Source: CAYXUG01 sp964468655 (GTDB lineage Bacteria > Fidelibacterota > Marinisomatia > Marinisomatales > CAYXUG01). Taken from it: DNA of 16,744 bases. Under the pieces are notes generated by a model. That model had not been told where the DNA came from. It saw only the letters and a list, made by a program, of their open reading frames with translations, and made no database searches. This document shows positions 7,879 through 15,577 of this stretch, piece after piece. Position 1 is the first letter of the stretch. Each line of letters begins with the position of its first letter. The translations under genes were made by a program, and so were the position numbers. The DNA is taken from contig CAYXUG010000047.1 in NCBI GenBank assembly GCA_964468655.1, positions 1-16,744 on the forward strand, read 5' to 3'.

Positions 7879-9467
7879 AACGATGGAACGGATGGGGAGA
7901 TAGTGCTATCAACTTTGAGCTGACGGATTCTATTTTAGATTTGATTGGCACCATTTTCGGAGATATGACCCCCACACAGGATATGACTCCTGAAGACATT
8001 CTTACTGGAATTCCTGATTCACCCATTCCGGATTCACAGGGGTTAAATATAAATAAAACAGATCGGCTCAACCACTCCCGGGGACAAAGTTTTCCGGATT
8101 GGATTGCACTCCGGCATGGTAATATCAGGCACTTCCCTGATGCGGTTGCTTACCCGGAAAACCATGAAGATATTCAAAATGTCATTCAATATGCTGAAAA
8201 AAATAAGGCAGCCATAATTCCCTATGGTGGAGGGACATCTGTGTGCGGGCATATCAATCCCAGTTCTGGTCCTCAACCGGTGATTACACTGGATATGAGC
8301 AGAATGAATCAACTGCTTTTTCTGGACGAATTTAGCGGATTGGCAACATTCGGTGCCGGCATCACAGGAAAAGAATTGGAAAACGTGTTGAACAGCCGGA
8401 GTTGGACTTTAGGGCATTATCCCCAGTCGTTTGAACTCTCCACCCTTGGCGGATGGATTGCCACACGGTCATCCGGACATCAGTCATTGCATTATGGTAG
8501 AATTGAAGACATGTTTGCCGGCGGGAAGGTGGAAACAGGGCAAGGGACATTTAATCTGCTGGAATTCCCGGCAAGCGCAGCTGGACCGGATATGAAACAG
8601 CTCATCCTGGGTTCTGAAGGCAGATTCGGTGTGATCACTCGAGCCACCATGCGTGTACACAAATTGCCGGAATCGGAACGATTTTACGGTACGCTGTTCA
8701 AAAACTGGGATGCGGGTATGAACGCCGTGAAAGAAACTGTGCAGAGAAACACTCAACTTTCCATGATGCGCCTTAGCGATCCGGTGGAAACGGAGATTAA
8801 TTTCAGGTTGTCAGGAAAGAAACAGGCGGAATTTCTCAAAGAACGGTTCCTGCCCCGATTTGGATTTGGAAATGAAACCAGCCTGCTTTTGTTCGGAATT
8901 ACTGGAGATAAAAAAACGGTCCATCAAACAAGAAAAAAAGCCCGTTCTATTTTCCGCTCGCATGGCAGCAGTCCGCTGATTGAATATTTAGGAAAATCGT
9001 GGTATAGAAAGCGGTTTCACATTCCCTACGTCCGCAATGCGCTCTGGGACGCAGGGTTGGGACTGGACACTCTGGAAACCGCTGTGTCCTGGTCAAAAGT
9101 AAATGATATGACAGTAATGGTCAAAACAGCTATCGAATCCGCCATGGAGAAAATGAACCAGAGAGTGCTTGTATTTTTCCACTTGTCACATATTTATCCC
9201 GATGGTGCCAGCGTATATGTTACCTATCTGTTCAAACGATGTCAGAATCCTGATGAGCTACATTGCCGGTGGCAGGAAATGAAATCTGCCGCAAGTAAAA
9301 CCATAGTTAAATTGGGTGGGACTATCAGCCATCAGCACGGCGTGGGAATTGATCATAAACCTTACCTTCAATCTGAAAAGGGTGTATTGGGAATTTCCGC
9401 TATCCGGGCAGCAAAAACTGTTTTTGATCCCAACTCCATCTTTAATCCCGGAAAACTGGTGGACTGA
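7875..9467 (+). CDS. Alkyl-dihydroxyacetonephosphate synthase-like FAD-binding oxidase
   Basis: A PCMH/VAO-type flavoenzyme of 530 residues. The N-terminal MKRWNGWGD resembles the KWNGWG opening of alkyl-DHAP synthases. FAD-domain motifs in order are PDAVAYPENHEDI (88-100), the loop PYGGGTSV (116-123), AGITGKELE, GHYPQSFELSTLGGWIATRSSG (180-201), YGRIED and LGSEGRFGVIT (245-255). All correspond to the order in AGPS. The C-terminal GGTISHQHGVG (481-491) matches the AGPS active-site GGSLSHHHGVG. H486 and H488 are kept; the middle His is Q487. AGPS swaps the acyl chain of acyl-DHAP for a fatty alcohol, forming the ether bond of ether glycerolipids. The operon partners GlpD (a DHAP source) and a FadR-like regulator fit this. 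GGAG 7863-7866 precedes ATG 7875. A lactate- or glycolate-oxidase-like relative is the alternative, but the WNGWG start and GTSV/STLGGWI block favour AGPS. Confidence 0.83.
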   Translation: MKRWNGWGDSAINFELTDSILDLIGTIFGDMTPTQDMTPEDILTGIPDSPIPDSQGLNINKTDRLNHSRGQSFPDWIALRHGNIRHFPDAVAYPENHEDIQNVIQYAEKNKAAIIPYGGGTSVCGHINPSSGPQPVITLDMSRMNQLLFLDEFSGLATFGAGITGKELENVLNSRSWTLGHYPQSFELSTLGGWIATRSSGHQSLHYGRIEDMFAGGKVETGQGTFNLLEFPASAAGPDMKQLILGSEGRFGVITRATMRVHKLPESERFYGTLFKNWDAGMNAVKETVQRNTQLSMMRLSDPVETEINFRLSGKKQAEFLKERFLPRFGFGNETSLLLFGITGDKKTVHQTRKKARSIFRSHGSSPLIEYLGKSWYRKRFHIPYVRNALWDAGLGLDTLETAVSWSKVNDMTVMVKTAIESAMEKMNQRVLVFFHLSHIYPDGASVYVTYLFKRCQNPDELHCRWQEMKSAASKTIVKLGGTISHQHGVGIDHKPYLQSEKGVLGISAIRAAKTVFDPNSIFNPGKLVD

Positions 9468-11069
9468 ATGAATTCTCAAATTTGGGACAAGGAATGGCGT
9501 CAATCGGTCTGGACACAACTAGATAAGTCCTGGGATTTATTGATTATCGGTGGAGGAATCACCGGCGCCGGCATTTTGCGTGAAGCGGTTCGCAGTGGAC
9601 TCAAATGCCTGTTGGTGGAGGAGAGGGATTTTGCCTCCGGTGCTTCCAGCCGTTCTTCCAAACTGGTACACGGCGGACTCCGTTACCTGAAAAACGGTCA
9701 GTTCAAAACGACTTTTGAATCTGTTCGGGAAAGGGAACGTCTCCAGAAAGAAGGGCGGGGACTCATCAAACAACTGGGATTTCTCCATGCTCATCTGCAA
9801 TCTGACCGGCTGCCCGGCTGGATGTTTGGAGCGGGTTTATGTGTTTACGATATTCTTGCCGGTACCTGGCTTCACCGACATTACGATGAAATGGACATGC
9901 GGGAACTGTGCAGACCTTTAACCACTCCCAATCTCATTGACGGCTACCGTTTTTTCGATGCCATCACCGATGATGCCCGGCTGGTGATGCGGGTATTGAG
10001 AGAGGCATCCCGGGAAGGTGGGATTGCCCTGAATTACTGCCGGGCGGATAAACTTCTGAAAAAGCAGGATGGAACCATTTGCGGTGCAGTTCTTAATGAC
10101 CGGTCCGGGTTGATTAATTATTCCGTGGAAGTGAAAGCCAGTATCGTCATTAATGCCACGGGTTCTCACTGTGATATTCTCCGGAAACAGGCAGGTGGCA
10201 ATGCACGGCTCCGTCCCCTGCGTGGAAGTCATCTGGTAATCAAGCAGTACAGACTCCCCATTACTCGTGCTGTTTCTTTTGCCCACCCCTTTGACCAGCG
10301 CCCCATTTATGCACTTCCCTGGGAAAATGCAACTATTTTTGGTACCACGGATGTTGACCATCCGTCGGAAAATCTGGCTGATCCTGTTATTGATTCCGTG
10401 GAATGGGAATACCTGTTTGAAGGACTGAATGCTGTATTTCCAGAGCAGCGATTGAATGAACAGGATGTGATTTCAACTTTCTCAGGTATCCGACCGACTA
10501 TAAACACGGAAACTACCAATCCGTCCAAAATATCGAGGGATTATGAAATTCATGAGAATAACGGCATGATTACGGTTAGCGGCGGCAAACTTACTACCTT
10601 TCGTTTGATGGCTTTGGATACCCTTAAAAGGATTGCAAAAAGAGGAATTCTTTCTGTCAAGATGGACCGAAGCCACCCTATATTGGATAAAACAGGAATT
10701 GACCAATTGGATGAAACCGATCTTACAGCGGCTGAAAAACTCAGGATTTGCGGACGGTATGGAAGAGATGCCCAATTTCTGTTTAAAAATGGAAAATCTG
10801 AGAGATTACCGGTCATTGAAACCACACCATTTCTATGGTCGGAACTAAAATGGGCAACCGCAAGCGAGGGAGCGGTTCACCTCGAGGATATTTTACTCAG
10901 ACGGATTCGGATCGGTCTTCTTCTACCAAAGGGTGGAGAAAAATTTATGCAGCAAATTCGTGCCATCGTTCAACCGGAGATGGAATGGAATGATTCTCAA
11001 TGGGATTCTGAAAGGTCGTCTTATATGCAACTGTGGAAGAAATATTACAGTCCGGCGGGGAGCAGTTAA
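9468..11069 (+). CDS. glpD: FAD-dependent glycerol-3-phosphate dehydrogenase (GlpD type)
   Basis: The dinucleotide-binding motif is LLIIGGGITGAG (24-35) with E51 ending the second strand. Then come the family signature DFASGASSRSSKLVHGGLRYLK (54-75), EALPWE-like YALPWENATIFGTTDVDH, SGIRPTINTE and VSGGKLTTFRLMA. These are typical GlpD landmarks, and 533 residues is the usual length including the C-terminal DAO_C domain. It oxidises sn-glycerol-3-phosphate to DHAP and passes electrons to membrane quinone; the enzyme is a peripheral inner-membrane protein. ATG 9468 follows the preceding TGA with no gap, and GGTGG lies just upstream. In this operon it links G3P from the downstream phosphodiesterase to the DHAP backbone needed for ether-lipid synthesis. 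A dehydrogenase acting on alkyl-G3P is a more speculative option. Confidence 0.93.
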   Translation: MNSQIWDKEWRQSVWTQLDKSWDLLIIGGGITGAGILREAVRSGLKCLLVEERDFASGASSRSSKLVHGGLRYLKNGQFKTTFESVRERERLQKEGRGLIKQLGFLHAHLQSDRLPGWMFGAGLCVYDILAGTWLHRHYDEMDMRELCRPLTTPNLIDGYRFFDAITDDARLVMRVLREASREGGIALNYCRADKLLKKQDGTICGAVLNDRSGLINYSVEVKASIVINATGSHCDILRKQAGGNARLRPLRGSHLVIKQYRLPITRAVSFAHPFDQRPIYALPWENATIFGTTDVDHPSENLADPVIDSVEWEYLFEGLNAVFPEQRLNEQDVISTFSGIRPTINTETTNPSKISRDYEIHENNGMITVSGGKLTTFRLMALDTLKRIAKRGILSVKMDRSHPILDKTGIDQLDETDLTAAEKLRICGRYGRDAQFLFKNGKSERLPVIETTPFLWSELKWATASEGAVHLEDILLRRIRIGLLLPKGGEKFMQQIRAIVQPEMEWNDSQWDSERSSYMQLWKKYYSPAGSS

Positions 11070-11849
11070 TTGGTTGCTGTTTTAGATTATATTAAAAATA
11101 AACAGAAACCCCTAAACATTGCTCATAGGGGTGGAATGGGATTATATCCCGAAAACACTTTACAGGCATTTCACGCTTCTTTGACAAAGCATCAAGTAGA
11201 TATACTGGAAATGGATATCCAAATCACCCGCGATGGTAAAGCAGTTGTGTTTCATGATTCTAAACTTGATCGTACTACCAACGGTAAGGGAAGGGTCTGT
11301 GATCATTCTTACCAGGAAATTTCTCAACTCGATGCCGGTTACCGGTTTACAGACAAACCGGATATCTATCAATTCCGAGGTAAGGGGATCACAGTACCTC
11401 TTTTGGAAGATGTTTTAGAACAGTTCCCCACTACTTACCTGAATCTGGAATTAAAAGACCGGAGTGTTGATCTTATTTATGAAGTCAGGAGGGTTATAAA
11501 TAAATTTGACGCGAAGGATCATATTATTGTCGGTTCGGAAAAATTTGTACAGAACAGGAAAATCCATCGTATAATTACAGATTGCTGCCATTATTTTTCC
11601 CAGGTTGATATTTATTGTTTTATATTGTGGTGGTTTACAGGTCTGAGTGATTATTACTGGGAAAAATTTAATGTGGTGGAGATCCCCTTAAAACGCCATG
11701 GTATAGTTGTGTACCCTCTACTTCAAAAAGCTGCAGAAGAAATGAATCTTCCCCTTTTTGTTTGGGGAGCCAATGATACACAATCAATAGAACGATTAAA
11801 AGCAGATAAGGTGGATGGTATCATTACAGACCACCCGGACTTGGTGTAG
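11070..11849 (+). CDS. Glycerophosphodiester phosphodiesterase
   Basis: A GDPD-family TIM barrel of 259 residues. The metal and catalytic motifs are AHRGG (H19, R20), PENT (E28, N29), LEMDI (E47, D49) and FHD (H62, D63), then LDRTTNG, LNLELK and the C-terminal WGAN and DGIITDHPDL. It hydrolyses glycerophosphodiesters to sn-glycerol-3-phosphate and an alcohol. No signal peptide is present, so it is probably cytosolic and feeds GlpD. The start is TTG 11070, directly after the preceding TAA. GGGGAG 11057-11062 is a strong Shine-Dalgarno at a 7-nt spacing, so the rare start is credible. Some GDPD members act as lysophospholipase D on lyso-ether lipids, which would also suit this operon; the sequence does not decide. 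The base composition looks more AT-rich than in the three genes before it. Confidence 0.92.
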   Translation: MVAVLDYIKNKQKPLNIAHRGGMGLYPENTLQAFHASLTKHQVDILEMDIQITRDGKAVVFHDSKLDRTTNGKGRVCDHSYQEISQLDAGYRFTDKPDIYQFRGKGITVPLLEDVLEQFPTTYLNLELKDRSVDLIYEVRRVINKFDAKDHIIVGSEKFVQNRKIHRIITDCCHYFSQVDIYCFILWWFTGLSDYYWEKFNVVEIPLKRHGIVVYPLLQKAAEEMNLPLFVWGANDTQSIERLKADKVDGIITDHPDLV

Positions 11850-11928
11850 AATAAGTTTGTTTATGTCACTTCATATGAAAACATCATTCTTTCACCAGTT
11901 TTTAGTTGTCAGAATAAAATGTAAATAT

Positions 11929-11942
11929 GTAAAACGTAATTA
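11929..11942. repeat. Second copy of the AAAACGTAAT repeat
   Basis: GTAAAACGTAATTA shares AAAACGTAAT with the larger inverted repeat at 5113-5200, and is followed by AAGTAAAAC. It is a single short arm without its inverted partner. Two sites in one window suggest a genome-wide dispersed repeat. Confidence 0.5.
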
Positions 11943-12064
11943 AGTAAAACAAAAATACGGTCTATCAAATAAGGGTTAAGTAAATCCTGCACAAAATTGG
12001 AACAAAAAACCAATAGTAAATTACAGTAAAGAATGTCTAAAATAACAAGATGATTAAAGTACAC

Positions 12065-12093
12065 TACTCATACTTTCTATGAGTATTATTTTT
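12065..12093 (+). terminator. Hairpin with T tract
   Basis: TACTCATA 12065-12072 pairs perfectly with TATGAGTA 12078-12085 across the 5-nt loop CTTTC, followed by TTATTTTT. It lies about 215 nt after the phosphodiesterase stop and could end the operon transcript, or precede the transglutaminase gene as an attenuator-like element. The stem is AT-rich and therefore weak. Confidence 0.45.
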
Positions 12094-12094
12094 C

Positions 12095-12110
12095 AACACC
12101 GGTCGGTGTT
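12095..12110. promoter_or_regulatory. Palindromic operator-like site AACACCG-GT-CGGTGTT
   Basis: Two perfect 7-nt half-sites are separated by 2 nt, about 75 nt upstream of the presumed transglutaminase start. It is the most GC-rich spot in an AT-rich gap. The form suits a dimeric repressor such as a TetR-type protein, but no such regulator is in the window. Confidence 0.35.
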
Positions 12111-12183
12111 ATTCAGAAAACCCTATTTTCTAACTTTTTGCTCCAGGCCCTGAGCCAACAGGATTATTTCACCCACAATCGAC

Positions 12184-13206
12184 ATATTAAAAAGATTCCT
12201 TCTTTTTGGTGCATTTTTTATTTGTACATGTTCGAATAATAATCAGAGGTCTTTTCAATTCACGTATGAGGTATCATTAGAACCTACAGACGGCAGGAAA
12301 CTTGAAGTATGGCTGCCGATTCCTAAAAGTAATGAGGTACAAAAAATTCTTAATCTAAGTATTGAATCAAATATTAATTATGAGATTAAAACTGAAGAAA
12401 AGCATAAGAATAAATATGTTTATTTTTTGGCAGAAAATGGAATCCGCAAACGTGAGTCCCTCACTATCACAATTGATGTTCTACGATACGAACACAGTTT
12501 AACCAATTACCAAAATATAATAAATGAACAATATCTTGATGCGGGAACATTGGTCCCCACGGGTGGAATTTTTAATAATATTATTAATGGAAATAATTTA
12601 AGTTCAGCCAATATGCGCGAAGTTTATGATTATGTTCTGAATGGAATGCATTACGGAAAACCAAAATTAAAGGACAATTCTGACCCTTATTATTCTCAAC
12701 TTCCACAACAGATTAAGAATGATGTTACAAAAGATGATGTGGTCGATTTTTACCTTAAGTCAACATCTGAAAATGGAAGTTATACATTCGGTAATGGTAA
12801 CTCCATTTATGCCTGTGATATTGGGGTGGGGAACTGTACGGATTATCACTCATATTTTCTTTCACTCAGCAGAACATTGGATGTACCGGCAAGGTTTCAC
12901 ATGGGATTTCCAATCCCGGATGGTGATGTCGGTGAAATTGGCGGCTATCATTGCTGGGCGGATTATTACATTGAAGGAGAAGGGTGGACTCCTGTTGACA
13001 TATCGGAAGCTGATAAGAATCCCAAAAGTGCGGATTATTTTTTTGGAACCTTAGATGATAATCGTATAGAATTTATGGTAGGGCGGGATTTTGAACTTGA
13101 AAACTACAATGGTGGTGCAGTGAATATATTTATTTACCCACTATTGGAGACTGATGATGAGAGATCATTTGCATTTACCAAAAAATTCAGCTTCCGGAAT
13201 CTGTAA
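12184..13206 (+). CDS. Transglutaminase-fold lipoprotein, non-canonical start
   Basis: Coding similarity extends well before the first ordinary start codon (TTG 12427). Upstream in the same frame is a lipoprotein-like signal (LKRFLLFGAFFICTCSNN) and the typical N-terminal strand region FTYEVSLEP and LEVWLPIPKS. The frame is open from TGA 12151-12153, and no ATG, GTG or TTG lies between that stop and the signal. Only ATA 12184, ATC 12178 or ATT 12163/12166 are available, so ATA 12184 is a guess. The catalytic triad of the transglutaminase-like superfamily is visible: Cys in GNCTDYH (codon 12835), His in GYHCWADYY (codon 12949) and Asp in PVDISEADK (codon 12997). Such proteins act as cysteine proteases or amidases; the substrate is unknown. 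It is about 340 residues long and probably membrane-anchored outside the cytoplasm. Confidence 0.82.
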   Translation: MLKRFLLFGAFFICTCSNNNQRSFQFTYEVSLEPTDGRKLEVWLPIPKSNEVQKILNLSIESNINYEIKTEEKHKNKYVYFLAENGIRKRESLTITIDVLRYEHSLTNYQNIINEQYLDAGTLVPTGGIFNNIINGNNLSSANMREVYDYVLNGMHYGKPKLKDNSDPYYSQLPQQIKNDVTKDDVVDFYLKSTSENGSYTFGNGNSIYACDIGVGNCTDYHSYFLSLSRTLDVPARFHMGFPIPDGDVGEIGGYHCWADYYIEGEGWTPVDISEADKNPKSADYFFGTLDDNRIEFMVGRDFELENYNGGAVNIFIYPLLETDDERSFAFTKKFSFRNL

Positions 13207-13222
13207 TCTGAAACCTCAGATT
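13205..13222 (+). terminator. Hairpin overlapping the transglutaminase stop
   Basis: AATCTGA 13205-13211 pairs perfectly with TCAGATT 13216-13222 across the loop AACC, beginning in the stop codon. The following CCATTTAATTTG is only partly T-rich, so termination is possible but weak. Confidence 0.35.
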
Positions 13223-13289
13223 CCATTTAATTTGAATTAAGTTTAAATTCAGTGCCGAAAACATGAATAAATAACTGAAAGGAACAATC

Positions 13290-14249
13290 ATGAAAAAACT
13301 GTTACTTATGGGCTGTATATTCTCAACGCTAATGGCTGAAGGTAAAATAGGTGGTACTACTTTTATGGATTATACGTACGCTGATAGTGCATTATCATTC
13401 AACTTTAACAGGCAGTATTTCAGTTATGGAATAGATGTCTCGGAAAAAATAAAATTTAAATTTGTTCTCGATGTTGGTAGAACAGATAAAGGAACTTACT
13501 CTGATGTAAAAGATTCCGTGAATACCAGTGAAGATACCCGGCTTGTGGCATTTCTTAAAAAAGCTCAAATTGATTATACATGTTCCTTCGGAAAAACCAG
13601 TCTCGGATTAATCGGTAACAATACACTCAATGTTCAGGAAAAAAACTGGGGATACAGATTTCTTGAAAAATCAGCATTGGATAAGTATGGATTTTCCAAT
13701 ACAGCAGACCTTGGTGTGGAATTTTCAAACACTGTTGCGGACCTTCTTCATTTAAGTTTGCAAGTAGTTAATGGGGAAGGATATATAAAGCCGCAGGAAA
13801 ATAAATACCATAAAGCTGCATTTAATGCAACTTTTGGTGATAAAAATTTAACCAAAAAGGATGGTTTTAATGGTGGTGTTGTTTTCACAACCGAACCATC
13901 CGATTCAACTACCAGTACAATGACAAGTTTTTTTGGAGGTTTTGCAGGATTTGGCTTACGAGTTGGTGGTGAATATGATACATTTAAAAAAGGTGATTTA
14001 ACACGGGAACTTATATCTGCGAGTGTTAATTATGAGATTATAGATAAAGTAGATATTTTTACACGATTTGATTTTATTGATAATGATTCCAAGATGGAAC
14101 CTGAAGGGGCTTTATATACTTTAGCTGGTTTTGTACTGAATTGCGGCAGCGGTTTATCAGTGGCCCCAAACATGAGAAAGACCATTTATGAAGGTGATGC
14201 AAAAAAATCAGAAACGGAATATAAGGTGAATTTTCAGTTTACATTTTAA
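13290..14249 (+). CDS. Putative beta-barrel outer-membrane protein
   Basis: 319 residues with a short signal peptide (MKKLLLMGCIFSTLMAEG, cleavage probably near residue 17). The mature part has many alternating polar/hydrophobic strands with aromatic girdle residues, for example FNFNRQYFSYGIDVSEKIKFKFVLDVG, VDIFTRFDFIDND and the C-terminal YKVNFQFTF. Ending in Phe is typical of barrel proteins recognised by the BAM machinery. It looks like a small porin; no substrate can be assigned. AAAGGA about 8 nt before ATG 13290 is a good Shine-Dalgarno. The gene stands alone, between a transglutaminase-fold gene and a gene on the opposite strand. Confidence 0.75.
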   Translation: MKKLLLMGCIFSTLMAEGKIGGTTFMDYTYADSALSFNFNRQYFSYGIDVSEKIKFKFVLDVGRTDKGTYSDVKDSVNTSEDTRLVAFLKKAQIDYTCSFGKTSLGLIGNNTLNVQEKNWGYRFLEKSALDKYGFSNTADLGVEFSNTVADLLHLSLQVVNGEGYIKPQENKYHKAAFNATFGDKNLTKKDGFNGGVVFTTEPSDSTTSTMTSFFGGFAGFGLRVGGEYDTFKKGDLTRELISASVNYEIIDKVDIFTRFDFIDNDSKMEPEGALYTLAGFVLNCGSGLSVAPNMRKTIYEGDAKKSETEYKVNFQFTF

Positions 14250-14363
14250 TTGTGCTGGAGAAATTAACGTGGGACACAAACCTACTCCACGCTGTGCGGC
14301 TACGGTAGATAAACTGTTAGAACCAGAATACAATAATATCAGTTAATTCATTTTCTTCCAGAT
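14250..14363. other. Short convergent intergenic region
   Basis: Between the barrel-protein stop and the stop of the minus-strand ATP-grasp gene. It is more GC-rich in the middle (14268-14310), with CGTGG 14268-14272 invertible to CCACG 14287-14291. No T tract follows, so I do not call it a terminator. It may be a dispersed repeat; no coding potential seen. Confidence 0.3.
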
Positions 14364-15323
14364 TCAGATAACTTTATTATACTCCTGAATAAAGTAATCT
14401 GCCAGCATTCCCCAGCTGTCTATACCGTAATCATCCTTGAAACTGGAACGCAGAATAGAGAGGGCATTAATGTCGTAGATGTACCATTTTCCGCTTTTAT
14501 CTGTTACATATTCAATACCCGCACATTCCAGTCTGGCTTCTACCACAATTTTTTCCACCGCACTGATAATATCCTTAGGTGGATTTCTAAACAGTTCAAA
14601 TTCAATGCTATCTGAAGGAGTCGCGGCACAGTAACCCAATTCATCTGTCGTTTGGGTATATCTATCTTCATCGCACGTTTCTGAAGGACAGAGGTTGAAT
14701 GAACCTTGTGTAACAACTTTCATAGCATAGATAACTTTGCCATTGATTGTTTCTACTCTGACAATATAATCTTCCGCGGGTTGAATAAATTCTTGTAAAA
14801 CGACAAGGTTTTCGGATGGCATTTGAATTTGGTTTTTTTTAAGGGCACTCTGGAAGTGTTTTATTGAATCATACTTTTGAATTCCGGCACCGGAACCACC
14901 GCAATTGGGTTTGATGAGGATAGGAAAATTTAGTACATCTAAATATTTTCCCGCTTCGGATAAATTGTTTAACACAATCGTTCGGGGTTGGGAAATTCCC
15001 AGTTTATACAATAATGAAGATTGTTGAGCTTTGCTGGTTTCCAGCAGTACTGTATGTGAGCCATTTACAATTCTTGCACCAAGGGATTCCAAATGCAGGA
15101 TAAAATCCAGGGTTAGTGTAAATGCTGCTTGGTGATTTCTTTTCAAGGCACTGGGGCTTAGCCGATTGATATAAAATGGTAGAATATCCTTATTCTGCGG
15201 ATCATAAGAATAACATTTAATATCAATTTTCTCAAACTTAACACCTCTTTCTTTGAACGCAGTATATAGAGGTTCCAGCCAGTCGGGATGTTCGTCTAAA
15301 ACTCCAATGGGGGGCTTAAGCAT
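14364..15323 (-). CDS. ATP-grasp ligase, RimK/glutathione-synthase-like
   Basis: 319 residues on the minus strand. The N-terminal pre-ATP-grasp domain is about 1-105. The nucleotide-binding part carries FPILIKPN (K138), the flexible loop CGGSGAGI (141-148) and LQEFI (177-180). The C-terminal metal site has GIEYV (E271) and YIYDINA (D284, N286). This pattern is typical of ATP-grasp enzymes that join a carboxylate to an amine or thiol through an acyl phosphate, for example RimK or peptide and cofactor ligases. The substrate is unknown. NPPKDI and CPSETCDEDRY lie in the variable segment between the two sites. Transcribed towards the barrel gene, with a 254-nt divergent promoter region shared with the lamin-tail gene. 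Confidence 0.85.
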   Translation of the reverse strand: MLKPPIGVLDEHPDWLEPLYTAFKERGVKFEKIDIKCYSYDPQNKDILPFYINRLSPSALKRNHQAAFTLTLDFILHLESLGARIVNGSHTVLLETSKAQQSSLLYKLGISQPRTIVLNNLSEAGKYLDVLNFPILIKPNCGGSGAGIQKYDSIKHFQSALKKNQIQMPSENLVVLQEFIQPAEDYIVRVETINGKVIYAMKVVTQGSFNLCPSETCDEDRYTQTTDELGYCAATPSDSIEFELFRNPPKDIISAVEKIVVEARLECAGIEYVTDKSGKWYIYDINALSILRSSFKDDYGIDSWGMLADYFIQEYNKVI

Positions 15324-15455
15324 AGGATTGTTTCCCGCTTACTATGTTTTTTCGAAATATTCGATTGAATATAATTATCTGTAATTTCATGGTAATAAAA
15401 TCTACCCTGAATTTTCCTATGATGGCAATATATACATTCTGGTCTGGTTCAAATC

Positions 15456-15471
15456 CCTAAATATATTTAGG
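15456..15471. promoter_or_regulatory. Perfect palindrome CCTAAATATATTTAGG in a divergent promoter region
   Basis: A 16-nt perfect palindrome between the minus-strand ATP-grasp gene and the plus-strand lamin-tail gene. The location suits an operator serving one or both directions. It is AT-rich, so chance is possible. Confidence 0.35.
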
Positions 15472-15577
15472 CACGGTAAAGGATTCAATTTTACTATGTG
15501 AAAATCCAACCTTTAATCATTCTGTTGAATTACCTATATTTCAAGCTGAATACAAAAAAATTAATTAGGGGAATACA

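Larger units (their letters stand above)
11850..12183. other. Non-coding gap with repeat, hairpin and palindrome
   Basis: About 330 bases without a recognisable gene on either strand. It holds a copy of the AAAACGTAAT repeat (11929-11942), a hairpin with T tract (12065-12093) and a GC-rich palindrome (12095-12110), each listed separately. The rest is AT-rich. TTCATATGAA near 11871-11880 is a short palindrome with no clear role. I see no tRNA-like fold. Confidence 0.6.

Noticed and set aside
7875..9467. D-lactate or glycolate oxidase subunit
   Set aside because: The fold is shared, but the WNGWG start, STLGGWIATRSSG block, SHQHGVG motif and the glpD neighbour favour the alkyl-DHAP synthase family.
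14268..14310. tRNA or small structured RNA
   Set aside because: Only one 5-bp stem could be drawn; no cloverleaf or conserved T-loop sequence is present.
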